Source of the DNA: Argyresthia goedartella
Taxonomy: Eukaryota > Arthropoda > Insecta > Lepidoptera > Argyresthiidae
Length of the DNA stretch: 64,000 nucleotides
Assembly (NCBI GenBank): GCA_949825045.1
Contig: OX463807.1
Coordinates: 10,131,501-10,195,500 of the forward strand
Reading direction: 5' to 3'
Within the stretch, counting starts at the first letter, position 1, and the number at the start of each line of letters is the position of its first letter. The notes beneath the pieces were generated by a model, which was not told the origin of the DNA, did not search any database, and was given only the letters and a program-made list of their open reading frames with translations. The translations under genes and the position numbers were made by a program. Below are positions 20,963 through 31,657 of this stretch, piece by piece.

Positions 20963-21963
20963 TCAGATTTTGTATGCCACGTTATTATATTTTAGAGACT
21001 TTAGAGCTGCGCCTAATTCTATTTCTACCATCTTAGGGTTGGTGTCATGTTCACCTAGAGATATAACAATTTTATCTCCTTCCGTCATAAGCGTCTTGTC
21101 CAGGCTGTCTAATGATCGGCATATTTCCTGCGATGTTGCGTTGGGCTTAATCAGAGCCATTACTTTGTACTGTCCATATTTATTATGTAATCTGTTTTCG
21201 CTTAACCTCGATGCTAATCCAACGCATTGTCTTCCTCCTATGATGGTTATTTTTTTTTGGTTTCCCATTGACTCATTCGTCTTCTTACTTTCCTCCAGGA
21301 AAGTATCCTTGTTTGGTTTCGTGCTCTTCATAATATTATCTTTACCGAGTTTTCTTCTGTCTGGCAATCCCGTTGTATGCATATCTCAGATTCTTTGTCG
21401 GTACCTGTAGTCATAGTCTGGGTAGACTGGTGCTTTGTTGATATCTCAATTTGATTTGCTCTGTCTAGGTTTGCGTACTTTTCAGTTGTTTGTATCGATT
21501 TTGTCGGTTTTTGCAATTCCATTGTTTTTGTTGTAGTATCTTGGCTTAATATTTTTGAATTGTTCATGCTACTGTTGGCCGGTGTCAAGTTCGGTGCAAG
21601 TCTTTCATATAATTGAATTACCTTCCGGCTTTTTTCTAAGTCTTGTTTTAATTTTATGTTCTGCATCAATATATTTTTAATTTCTACGTGTGCTCCATCT
21701 AATTCTAGTTCGAGAGTCTCCACTTTAAGCTTCAACTCCGAAAGCTCACTGTCGCATATAGAAGTAGCAGTCATATCTGATAGGCTTTTCAATGTTTCTT
21801 CTAAAATGCTGTTTTCCTCCAGACTAATAAAGCTTGAATTTATAGAGTCCTTCAAGTCCTTTCTTCTATAAGTGATATTGATGTCATCCATTTTGTTTTT
21901 ATTTTGCATATTTTTTTTTGTTACAGTGAGAATTGATGTGCCTTTAACGCTAGTAGTAACCAA
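20963..21963 (-). pseudogene. LINE ORF1 with coiled coil and SGNH/esterase-like domain, frameshifted
   Basis: Minus-strand frame 21,963-21,328 starts MVTTSVKGTS; from about residue 75 a long heptad-rich coiled coil appears (ELSELKLKVETLELELDGAH.., NIKLKQDLEKS), then a Thr/Gln-rich linker. The chain continues in another frame (21,382-20,963) with KKITIIGGRQCVGLASRLS and EGDKIVISLGEHDTNP. That G-x-x-QxxGLA..S..L and later D..VISLGxxD..NP arrangement resembles the SGNH-hydrolase-like domain found in ORF1 of some CR1/Jockey-group LINEs. The Ser of the usual GDS block is not evident, so catalysis is doubtful. The shift lies within 21,328-21,382. No linked ORF2 remains. Confidence 0.65.
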
Positions 21964-21969
21964 AAAATA

Positions 21970-22200
21970 AATAAAAGGCGAGATTTGAACCTGCGATTTT
22001 TGTCACTTGCACATTTTCGGTCCTTCTATACCGCTGTGATTTCAGGCTCTGTGAGAGTCTGAGTTAGAGGATATCAAAATCCAAAAAGTAAAATTATATA
22101 CTCGAGATTTGAACCTGCGCTTTGTCGTCATTTGCACTTTAATCGGTCCTTCTATACCACTGCGCCATCGGGCTCTGTAAGAGTTGGCTTGAAATACGCA
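21970..22200 (-). repeat. Two tandem ~124-bp tRNA-like units upstream of the LINE ORF1
   Basis: GAGATTTGAACCTGCG occurs at 21,980 and again at 22,104, and TCGGTCCTTCTATACC recurs in each unit. On the minus strand the right unit has TGGCGCAGTGGT (A-box-like) and GGTTCAAATC (B-box-like); the left unit keeps only the B-like part. They lie directly 5' of the minus-strand ORF1 start. They could be a SINE dimer or 5' promoter monomers of that LINE. Confidence 0.5.
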
Positions 22201-23550
22201 GTGGGTTGCAGAGTTGTCTGTTTAGAAGCCGGTTAGAGTTGAACCAGTTATGAGTCAGCGAGTTCCTTTGTTCACTGATCGGCACTTTGAATAATTTAAC
22301 GACTTTGTTAGCACTCTTTCTAGGATTTGAAGTTATTCACTTATTATTTTTACATCACAGTATAACCATTTTGTAGGATTTGGGTTTCACTTCAAAATTA
22401 AGTAACTTTGCACTGTATGTAACACTTTTAAACAGTAGTTTTATATTTTATAGCAGTATGAACAGCGTGTACGGTGTTATTCAGTTAAGCAGCGCGCCGG
22501 CGATCAGGATCAGGATGCTAAATAAACAGTTCACGAAAATAGTTGTAGTCTATTTCACTCACTCTCATGGTCTGTATAGATCCTCTTTACTAATCCGTTT
22601 CCTACTTCGAGGAGTCCAAACTTGGGATGTTTTGAAAATATTTCTTGGATTTTTAGAAAACAGGCGGCCGAATACTAAATTTTAGAATTTTGGAATTATA
22701 TTAGGTTAACAGTTTCAGAAAAAAAAAAGAAAAAAAAAGCCATACAAAAAATTTATGACGACATACTTCCCCCCCCTAGGGGAAAATGGAGTAAAGCTCT
22801 TTTAATTTTTTATTTTGTTTTATTTTATTTTGTTTATATTTATACAAAAAAATCTTTTAATACAAGGAACACGTGTGCCAAGTTTGGAGAGGATCGCTTG
22901 AAAACTGTTGCCCCTAGACCGGAACTGACAGACACAAAGACATAGAGACAGACGAATGCAAAATCGGTCTCCTATCTTGCCGAAATGGAGCCCTTCAATA
23001 TTCAATCAATCAAGCAATCTTCTCACGCACCCATTCTGGGGCGTGGGGAGTCAGGGTCAGATCATCGGATCTCTTCCTGAGGAAGCGCCTCTGTCCACTC
23101 CTATGGACAGTCATCGGGGGGCCCTCGCGGGCGGTGGAGATAAATAATATTCACTCAATATTCATTTTAATATACCCACTTTGAGTCTTACGGCTTTGAC
23201 TAACGTATCTATTCATTAAAAAACGAAACAGAAACAGCGTTCCACGGAAAATGTTCAACGCGAAACTAATATTTCACTTCCACTACAGTGGGACGTTAGC
23301 CAGAGACCGTGGACAAACATTGTCACATGCATGACATGGTATACGTTTCACGTTAGTCGTTTTCTGGTTAGAACGGAACACTAATATTTGTGTTACATTT
23401 CTTGCTAATGACGAGTGAGCGTGAGTGTGGGTTAATCCTAAGGCATATGTTGTACATTAGGGCGAGGCATTCTTAATAAATAATAAATATCGGAGGACAA
23501 TCTTACACACATCGAACAAAGCCCATACTAAGCTCAACAACGCCCGTGTT
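22201..23550. other. Unidentified DNA
   Basis: Poly(A)-rich block near 22,720 and a C-run at 22,769-22,777. 23,020-23,150 is a G/C-rich stretch (GCACCCATTCTGGGGCG, GGGGCCCTCGCGGGCGG) that may be a repeat fragment. No gene or element end recognised. Confidence 0.4.
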
Positions 23551-23820
23551 ATGGGGACTACGCGACGACATATTTAAGTTATGGGGACTACGCGACGACA
23601 TATTTAAGTTATGGGGACTACGCGACGACATATTTAAGTTATGGGGACTACGCGACGACATATTTAAGTTATGGGGACTACGCGACGACATATTTAAGTT
23701 ATGGGGACTACGCGACGACATATTTAAGTTATGGGGACTACGCGACGACATATTTAAGTTATGGGGACTACGCGACGACATATTTAAGTTATGGGGACTA
23801 CGCGACGACATATTTAAGAG
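23551..23820. repeat. Minisatellite: nine perfect 30-bp units
   Basis: The unit starts ATGGGGACTACGCGACGACA and ends TATTTAAGTT. Units 1-8 are identical; unit 9 differs only in its last two bases (AG for TT). Because 30 is divisible by three and the unit lacks stops in some frames, both strands show artificial ORFs (for example LWGLRDDIFK repeated). The absence of substitutions indicates recent expansion. Confidence 0.97.
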
Positions 23821-23879
23821 AGATAAATACCAATGTAAATACAAAGAATCATCCAAGACTAAAATCATCACATAAATAA

Positions 23880-24178
23880 TTCATAATTCTTTATTGCAAA
23901 CAAATATTTTTAAAAGTTACAGTAAAAGAATATGCATGTACAAAGGCGAGCTTATCTCCAAAAAGAGATTTTTCCCAGCAAACCAAGGCATTATAGGAAT
24001 TGGCATCATAAAAGGGTGGGCAGTGCACAATAAATACTATAGATAAAATGCCTAGGAATAAATGAAATACCTATAAAATACAGATTACCGTACAAATATT
24101 TGCCATTGCCGGGATTCGAACCCAGGACCGTCAGCTTCGTAGGCGGGGCTACCCGCTAGGCTAAACTGGCCGTCTTAA
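23880..24178 (-). mobile_element. SINE (S2): tRNA-like head, body and LINE-type 3' tail
   Basis: Read on the minus strand, the head contains a perfect A box TAGCCTAGCGGG (24,152-24,163) and perfect B box GGTTCGAATCC (24,112-24,122). The body follows (TTTATTCCTAGGCATTTTAT), then a tail with GGAGATAAGCTCGCCTTTG and GCAATAAAGAATTATGAAT. 5'-truncated relatives are at 29,135-29,322 (+) and 55,675-55,790 (+). The tail resembles the 3' end of the LINE at 31,658-32,510. Confidence 0.8.
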
Positions 24179-24347
24179 GAGTCCCCGCAGACCACAGACT
24201 TTAGTGTGCGCACTCGCATACGTCTTGATACTGATTAAGTTCTTCGACTATTTTGAAAATGTGAAATGGCAGTGACGACAACAATACAATTTTATAAATA
24301 AGAATGACATGTACATAATTTTAAAAATAAGTGTTCATCTTTATTTT

Positions 24348-24609
24348 GACGACCCGAATAGCCGAGTCGGCAGTGACCCTGCCTACGAAGCCAAGGGTCC
24401 CAGGTTCGAGTCCCGGTGGGGGCAAATATTTGTATGATGAGAACGGATGTTTGTACCCTAGTCATGGTTGTTTATCTATCTAAGTATAATATTTATCTAT
24501 ATAAGTATGTGTATCGTTGTCTAGTACCCAAGATACAGGGAATCCTAGTTTGGGGCTAGATCAATGTGTGTAAATAGTGTCCAAGGTATTATTATTATTA
24601 TTATTATTT
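24348..24609 (+). mobile_element. S1 SINE, best preserved copy
   Basis: A tRNA-derived head with a perfect A box TAGCCGAGTCGG (24,359-24,370) and B box GGTTCGAGTCC (24,403-24,413), then AAATATTTGT, GTCATGGTTGTTTATC, TATAAGTATGTGTATCG, TAGTTTGGGGCTAGATC and a terminal (ATT)n. Length is about 260 bases. Other copies: 14,521-16,150 (split), 27,413-27,625 (-) and 54,025-54,290 (-). RNA polymerase III would transcribe it from the internal boxes. Confidence 0.9.
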
Positions 24610-25213
24610 GTGTTTATTAATGCGGACTTATTAAATTTGCAAACAAATTATTTTATTTGCATGTGACATTTAATTCTAATTTCAATCACTTTTGTAGTTT
24701 TATAATATTTGTTCGCCATACTTGGCAGATTTTTGCGACACATAGCATTAAGATAGCATAACATCTATATTGTGACCAAAAATCGAACAAATAAATATCT
24801 TTATCTTTACCTTTTATCTTCAAGAGCGTGACTAAACTATCGACCGGTAGAAAGTCACTGGTCTGCGGGTACGCTTATACACACTGGCACGTTTATAACT
24901 ACATCCATATCCAAGCGCAATCGTATATTGCAAAAACAAAACCTATTGCGGAGCGGAACAAACTGGTCACCACTTCCGCCTGTTTTCATTCGGTCTACCG
25001 TTTCTATTTTATGAAACAACTTTTCCCCTTTATCCTCAAACGAAGCCGCTTTATCATACACCGCTATATCTCAACTTAACAAGCCTTCGCTTGATTTGTC
25101 ACAACGATTATGGGTACTGTTACTGTGATTTCTTTTTTATTGGATAACAGCGCAGTTGAGCTTAGGAAATGAAATCTCTTTGTGGCGGTTTTCCTAGTGC
25201 TGGCGAGTTGTGT
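24610..25213. other. Unidentified DNA
   Basis: Includes frames of 68-83 codons on opposite strands at 24,828-25,079 with no recognisable domain. The last six bases (TTGTGT, 25,208-25,213) are the left flank of the next element. Confidence 0.4.
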
Positions 25214-25876
25214 CAGGGGTGTCTCACTGTACAGTTTAGGTACGTTAGACCGGCCAACCCGATGGGCGGGAATTCAGTTATCGTGCCGCTCGCTTGGCTG
25301 GCAGTCGCGCCGCGCGCTAGCCGCTCCTCTTAAGCAACTTTTATATGATTTGAGATAACAACAATGACTTAAGTACCTAACATTTTAGGGTGTCTAAAGG
25401 AATTGTTCACAAATAAAATTCGATTGCTTTTAAATTGAATACCTTTTTGTTTAACTAAAAGTAAACACTTTAGACAACAAATGAAAATTACATAAGTAAG
25501 GAGGTAGGTACCTACCTAGCCTTAGAATTTACCAATAGTCTGAATAAGTACTAATAACACCTCATTTAGATAGAGTGGACTAAAATTCACAAACACAAAT
25601 AATCGCACGTAGGTTACCCTACCGTGATCAAGCGAGACAGGAGTTTACAGGACGACCTTGTGATGTCAGAGTAAAAAAAGCTCTCAGGCGTAGTAATGCA
25701 GCGCACTCTAGCCTGCACGCGCGGGACAACCGATTCTGTAGGTGCTTAGCGGTTGTTGTACGTAGCGCAGGTGCGTGCTAGATTGCGCTTTATTGTCACG
25801 CAGCGAGAATAGCTAATTATTTAAGAGTATTTGAAGAGTAATCTTTCTGTACGTAGTACTATTAAGTATTCTGTGG
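25214..25876. mobile_element. Unclassified 0.65-kb family, copy 1
   Basis: Starts CAGGGGTGTCTCACTG and ends TAAGTATTCTGTGG. It aligns over its whole length with 43,780-44,409, with many substitutions and small indels. Flanks TTGTGT and TTGCGT (25,877-25,882) look like a 6-bp target duplication with one change. It contains GGAGGTAGGTACCTACCTAG and CGTACGTAGTACTA-like palindromes but no ORF and no good terminal inverted repeat. Possible solo LTR with atypical ends, or a non-autonomous DNA element. Confidence 0.75.
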
Positions 25877-27280
25877 TTGCGTGTAGCGACTACGATTGAA
25901 TTACTAGCCGTTGCCTGCGGTATTCTTTACTAGCAGAAATGGCCAGTTCTTACAAACTTAAACCCCCACCCCCCTTAATACGGCTAAATCCCTCAGTAGG
26001 CCGTATACAGAAAGAAAGCTGGAAGCTATGTTGGCTGCCGTTTGTAGAACCAGGCACATCATATTGTGCCGCGCCATATTAAGATATGGCGGCGTTTCTT
26101 GAAATACGCCCTTTTGTCTATGAGACACATCATGCTATGCCCAAACCAAAATCGGGCAGATCGATGACAACCAAACGTTTGTCGATATTCCCTGTTAAAC
26201 GCTTGACTACATCACTATATGACCAAAAGATAAAACGTCACATTGTAAAATAGTTCAAATGTTACAAATAAACAAAGCTGTTACATTTTAACAATGATTT
26301 TTGTTGTTACATGCTAGATGATTATTTTTGTATGCTTTTAAAAATAATTATCTATAAATATTTTTTTAGGTCCAAATCAGGAAAAATAGGATGGCCATAA
26401 CACGGGAGTAGGAGACAATCTACTAGTGGCTATCCGTGTATAATATTTTAGAGACTTTTATTATCCTTATTATTAAATGTTGTCTTTATCACACCTGCTC
26501 TGAAAATACATACTAATTATACCAATTAGGGGGAAGAAACGCCTTTATCCCGCCCTTCAAATCCTTTCATCCCAAGGTATGGAAGTTTGTATGAAAATCC
26601 TTCCGACCCAAGGGTGGGAAGTATGTATGAAATTCCATTACAGAGACTTTAACTGTCTACTTATTAAATTTCAAGTAAATTGTTACTGGCCACATACAGT
26701 TTTTTTTTTACCAGTTACCAACCTCCTTGGTGCATACAGAAAATTAAAAACGAAATTATTTTTGTATATAAAACGCGCGGAATCACGGAAGAAGTGGCTG
26801 CATGACCTTATGATCTTAGCCTACTCCAGAAACGGGCGAATAGAAAAAGGAAAAGCCCGCGCATTTTCGCAAAAACTTCGATTGATTTAGCATTTATCTT
26901 TGTGTTTTTTGTAAAATATGGATGCACTTATGTCTATAATTTTCCTCGTAGTTGTAATAAAAAGCACTATACATACCTCAGGATAAAGTACAGTTCCATA
27001 CCTCAAATGGTTTGCACCCCTCGCAAGCTCGTGGCGCAAATGCCATAATCTCGGTATGGAACTGTCACTTTCTTCCCTCTGAAGTAATGTACTATTTTAT
27101 TTGCAAACGCTTCATTACGCTCTGGTTTTGCTTCTTCTAAGTTCCAACCTAACCTATAACACTATTGAAATTAAGCCACAGTAACCTTCTCTAGCCAAAG
27201 GCTTTTCATTACTCATCTACTAGTCGTAAGCTCGCTCCGCTGGTTGCACATACAGGTTCTAACTTAACCCAACCTACCGA
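25877..27280. other. Unidentified DNA with one dispersed repeat
   Basis: 26,065-26,205 (GCCATATTAAGATATGGCGG, then CCCAAACCAAAATCGGGCAG and CGTTTGTCGATATT) recurs at 40,780-40,833 plus 41,249-41,290, where an R1 copy splits it. 26,579-26,890 is a 103-codon frame without a recognised domain. Nothing else identified. Confidence 0.4.
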
Positions 27281-27412
27281 GCCAAATCTATTGTCACCCT
27301 ACGTTTCGATATGCCGGGTTATAAGCTGGCAGATCGTCAAACGTTGGACTTGAAACGATAAGGCGGATTTTACATGGTAGATCAAAAAATGCCGCCATAT
27401 CATGATATAATA
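27281..27412. repeat. Dispersed repeat, uninterrupted version of the locus at 43.7/44.4 kb
   Basis: ACCGAGCCAAATCTATTGTC, GATATGCCGGGTTATAAGCT and ACTTGAAACGATAAGGCGG align with 43,733-43,779 joined to 44,410-44,480. There the 0.65-kb element copy 2 is inserted at the TTATAA/TAATAG position. Ends with GCCGCCATATCATGATAT, a short palindrome. Confidence 0.75.
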
Positions 27413-27625
27413 TAATAATAATACATACCTTGGACACTATTTACACACATTGATCTAGCCCCAAACTAGGATGTCGTAGCATGGGTACTAGACAACGATA
27501 CACATACTTATATAGATAATATTATACTTAGATAGATAAACAACCATAACTAGGGTTCAAAAATCCGTTCTCATCAAACAAATATTTGCTCCAAACGGGA
27601 CTCGAACCCGGGATCCTATATTTTT
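27413..27625 (-). mobile_element. S1 SINE, partial
   Basis: Minus-strand S1: (ATT)n tail at the left, ACCTTGGACACTATTTACAC, ATACTTATATAGATAATATT, and the B box complement GGACTCGAACC at about 27,599-27,609. The head beyond the B box is missing. Confidence 0.8.
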
Positions 27626-28155
27626 AGGGTTGATATTTTTTCCTGGGGTTATTTCCGATATTTAAATCGTTATTCTGCTATTCTGGACGGAGACGAATCC
27701 AACAAATAAGAGATCATTAAAATGAGTCTAGCCATTTTTGAGTTATAACTAACTAACCCGACTTTATTTTATATATTGCTTTTCAATAAAAAAAAAATTG
27801 GTTGTTTGTAAAGTAGGTTTACGATCGAGATGTTTACGTGATAAGCCTCCGCTCGTGAGGATTCCGCGTGACAAGTTTCACGGAATGACTGGCAGCGCTC
27901 GAGATGAGACGGGAGATCGGTCCGTCTCTCTCTCGTTATACCTGCGATCGCGCTCGTGAGGTTTTGGTGTGATACAAGTTTCTGAACATGTCACCCGACT
28001 AAAACGATTTTAAAGACGTTATCACGTCAAAATACGTCTTTAAAATAAGCAACTTTGTTTGTCATTTCTCCATACAAATGAGCTGACAGCCTGGCCCAAA
28101 ATTTATGGAGGAGTGTCTAATAAAGCTGCTCGGGTGAGTTTGTTTATTTAATGTA
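27626..28155. other. Unidentified DNA
   Basis: Contains 27,790-27,870 and 27,995-28,050 blocks (GGTTTACGATCGAGATGTTTAC.., GACGTTATCACGTCAAAATA) that have counterparts at 34,325-34,370 and 34,498-34,520, suggesting a related repeat there. The last two bases are the TA flank of the following MITE. Confidence 0.4.
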
Positions 28156-28300
28156 CTATCGAACCAACGGAACCCTGACCCACCATGTAATCTTGTCACA
28201 ATGATTGACGTACGATTGTCGTATAGCGTCGTATGATAGTCCTAACGTCAATCACTGTGACAAGGTTCTATGGTGGGTCAGGGTTCCGTTGGTTCGATAG
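28156..28300. mobile_element. TA-flanked foldback MITE (CTATCGAACC family), copy 1
   Basis: The left end CTATCGAACCAACGGAACCC and the right end are exact reverse complements over about 30 bases, and pairing continues through GTCACA.TGATTGACGT, so the 145-bp unit is one imperfect palindrome. TA on both sides (28,154-28,155; 28,301-28,302) fits a Tc1/mariner-derived MITE. A longer relative is at 56,713-56,922. Confidence 0.8.
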
Positions 28301-28302
28301 TA

Positions 28303-29134
28303 CACAATGTTTTGTTAAAGGTATGCAGTTGATAAATGGCGACTCAACATGGCATCACTCTGCTGAGATTGCCACCATATCACTGTAAGCTAAATCCTAT
28401 AGAGGTCATAAGGCAATTTTCCTTGATCCAAATTCCAACCAGGAAGAAGTAGAAAATGATCTTGGTTTTTTGGCTAAAATGTAATTTTTAGCCAAAATCC
28501 ATTAGCTCTAAGGGCTTTATGAATGGAGTACGACTTGCTCCTTGGTCGTTTTCACGTTGTGGTCGAATTGGTTTAAAGGACATTATAACTGGTGGACAAT
28601 ATCAATTTCAATATATTTATTGCTTCTACATTGTTATAGTACAATAGTACAACATATTTGTATATGGGTACAGGTAGTTAGATGACAATGTAGCGCCCTG
28701 TAAGGGCTTTGCAATTTATCTTAATAACTAATTAAGTAGGTATCTTTATATATTTATTATTTTTACACAATAAAATTTAAAATAATAAGTACTATATAAA
28801 TATGAATACAATTACCATAGTTTCATTATATTATTATTATTTCATTATGGTGATTGAGAGCTATTGCAGTATTTTATCTTATTAAATTGTTTTTAATAAT
28901 TAATTAATCAATATCTTGAAAGAATTCATTCATGTTGTAATAGCATTTTTCTATTAGGTAATTTTTTAGTTGTTTTAAGACTTATAAGACTCGACATTTT
29001 TTATATTATTAGGTATATTATTATATATTTTAATTACCATGGAGTGTGTGCTAGATGTGAATAGTTTCAATGCAGAAAAAGGGACTAACTGATTTAAAGG
29101 ACATTTTGCTTCGAGTACCTTCTGATCCTAAATG
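28303..29134. other. AT-rich DNA with a probable LINE 3' end
   Basis: 28,600-28,735 (CAATATATTTATTGCTTCTA.., GTAGCGCCCTGTAAGGGC) looks like a minus-strand LINE 3' end. The rest is AT-rich with no recognisable gene. Confidence 0.35.
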
Positions 29135-29322
29135 TTTTATTCCTAGGCATTTTATTCATGCTAGTATTACTAGTTATTGTACACTGCCTACCCTTTAACG
29201 ATGCTATTTCCTTTGATGCCTTGGTTTTCATCTATTTTAGAGATAAGCTCGCCTTTGTATATGCATTTTATTTTTATGTAACTGCTGAAATATTTGTGTG
29301 CAATAAATAATTATGAATTATG
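29135..29322 (+). mobile_element. S2 SINE, 5'-truncated
   Basis: TTTTATTCCTAGGCATTTTAT, GTACACTGCCTACCCTTT, GATGCCTTGGTTTTC, AGAGATAAGCTCGCCTTTG and GCAATAAATAATTATGAATT follow the body and tail of the S2 copy at 23,880-24,178. The tRNA-like head is absent. Confidence 0.75.
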
Positions 29323-30271
29323 ATGATACCCAAAATTTGTGAATTCAGCAGCAACGGCCAATGCCTCCCCGCTCCCCTCCCCACAGAGGCTGCATAATAT
29401 CACACTTGCAGGACCTACCACCATGCACAAATAGTTGGGGGGCGACAAAAACACGTGTGACTGGAGATGAGCCAATAGCGAACAAGGTCTTATGCTCTCT
29501 CCTCAGACCCTACTCAGAACGATGGCTTGCAAATGCAAGAAAGGGTGCTTAGTACTTTAAGCCCTGCCTATCAAGTGCACTAGACTTGCAGATAGGGAGG
29601 GCTTAAGAGCTCTATCGGGGGCTCATTTTCCCAATAACTTCACCGATACATTTTTACCTTTAGGTAAAAACGAATAATCATTGAATGGCTGTATCTGACA
29701 ATAGACCTACAGAGCTCTGGTTGGACTCAATTTGTAGAAAATTAAGTTTACTTCATAAAAGTAGTTTTAAATATACCCTAACAACGATTCCTCAAGGTAA
29801 GATTCCTCAAAAGAAAATGCAGCAAGCGCCAGAATTTCTCAGTTTTTCGAGTACCACGTGAGTAGCAGGGTTTTCAGGGTTGCAAACATGGGTTTAAATT
29901 ACTCTCTCTTAAATTAATTTATCTACACACGTATCATAAACCCTCTTTACTGCGTCCAAAAACCACAAGTTACCGTATGTATATGTACGTATATGTACGT
30001 ATAATGTACCAAAATTTGTCAAAATATGACATTCAAATTTCGAACGCCGACGCCCGCCTACGTGCCGCCCCTAGTTTGTCTGTGAAGTTGGTACTACAGA
30101 ACAAGCTAAATAACTGCAAGCAATTATCAATGCCACAATGCCGTTCGAACATGCGATTCCTGAACATATCAAAGAGAGCTTATGATATGTGTGTAGATAA
30201 ACTAGTGTATGTAACTGTATATAATTAGGCATTAAAACTCTCGAGTGATATTATTATGAAACGAGCCGAAA
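29323..30271. other. Unidentified DNA
   Basis: No element end or domain recognised. Short frames (63 and 83 codons) at 29,361 and 29,977 have no identifiable content; the latter starts in a GTATATGTACGTATATGTAC tandem. Confidence 0.4.
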
Positions 30272-30275
30272 TTAA

Positions 30276-30356
30276 TACCCTCCATTATGTAGCAGTCACA
30301 TAAACAACTATTAACACATTATAGTAGTTCATGTGACTGATACATAATGGAGGGCA
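30276..30356. mobile_element. TTAA-flanked 81-bp foldback MITE
   Basis: Flanked by TTAA at 30,272-30,275 and 30,357-30,360. The left arm TACCCTCCATTATGTAGCAG and the reverse complement of the right arm TGCCCTCCATTATGTATCAG agree with two differences over 20 bases; pairing continues through TCACAT.AAC. TTAA flanks suggest mobilisation by a piggyBac-type transposase. The termini differ from those of the piggyBac at 6.2 kb. Confidence 0.75.
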
Positions 30357-31657
30357 TTAAAATTTGATGATACTAATTAGGAATTAGGAATTAGGAATTC
30401 GATACTAACAGAAGAAAAAGAAGAATAAAATAAAATATTCACAATAAACATAAAACTAATACAAAATTTATGTATATATTCTTTAGGGGTTGTGGCATAA
30501 TATCAGTATCTTAAACAACATAAAGCAATTTAAAATTTTTGCGGGATTGACGTCATTGAAATAAAATATTGAGGAAACAAAAAAAATAGCTTACTATATA
30601 TTTTTCCAGCAATAAACTTCTAACTTTTATTCAAACATATTGTTTTATTTTTGAGAAAAGCACTATACACGCTTCGGCCATACTGGTATCTGCAGTAATG
30701 TACTATTAATTATTTACACACTTGGTAACATCAGAACTTAATATTCATGTTAGAACGCTAATGGAAGTGCAAAGTCACAATTTTATTAGAACCATCTGTT
30801 ACAGTAGTATTTTTATTTACCACTTGAGAATTAGTAATAGTCTCAGAAAAAGCTGTCTCGGCATGAAGCTTCAGAGAAATTTAATGGTTTTTCTGGAGAG
30901 TTTTTGTATTTTCTGGCATCATGTTTTCCCGATCTACTTTAGATGTAGATGGGTGCGGAGATTGTTCTTTTAAATTTATATTGTCGACAATCCGGTGACA
31001 AAAAAGTCGACGGCGTTAAATCTGATGGATCGGGAGTAAAAATTGGCGTTCTAAAAAGTTCTATATTAGGCCCTTTCTTATTCCTGGTATATATTAACGA
31101 TCTGCTTTTCATGGTGGAGAAATTGACTGATATAGTGTTGTTGGCTGATGATACTTCACTGGTCTTCAAAATTTAAAGACAAAAAGATTTTGGTGATTTT
31201 TATGAAGTTTTGACTTTAACCTTGAATTGGTTCACAGTTAATAATTTATTGTTAAATGCTGGTAAAACCAAATATATCTAATTACCACTTCCAAATGTCA
31301 GACAAGCTGAGACGTTTAAAGTTAGACAGCAAGCACGTTGCAATTAGTAAATGATAAGAATTTTCTTGGAATAACCATTGATAGATACAATAGATATATA
31401 GAACACATAGATAAATTAGCTGGTAAATTAAGTTCTGCGGCTTACCCTGTTAGGAACATCAGACAAAACACGGATGTCGCTACATCTAGGCTAGTTACTT
31501 TCATAGTGTCATGTCCATCTGTGGTCATGTCCTATGGTATCTTGTTGTGGGTGAATGTAGCGGATGTTCAAACAATTTTTTTTTACACAAAAGAGCAATT
31601 CGAGCAATTTATAATTTAAAACGCACAGACTCCATAGAAGAGATTTTTAAAGAAATT

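Noticed and set aside
23503..23875. Repetitive proteins on both strands (LWGLRDDIFK and SSRSPHNLNM repeats)
   Set aside because: They result from translating a perfect 30-bp minisatellite whose unit length is a multiple of three; no start context or flanking coding signal.
24359..24413. Functional tRNA gene
   Set aside because: A and B boxes are perfect, but a mature tRNA cloverleaf with acceptor stem is not evident and the unit recurs as a SINE with body and (ATT)n tail.
24828..25079. Possible host exon on either strand
   Set aside because: Frames of 68-83 codons exist on both strands but no domain, splice pair or start context supports either.
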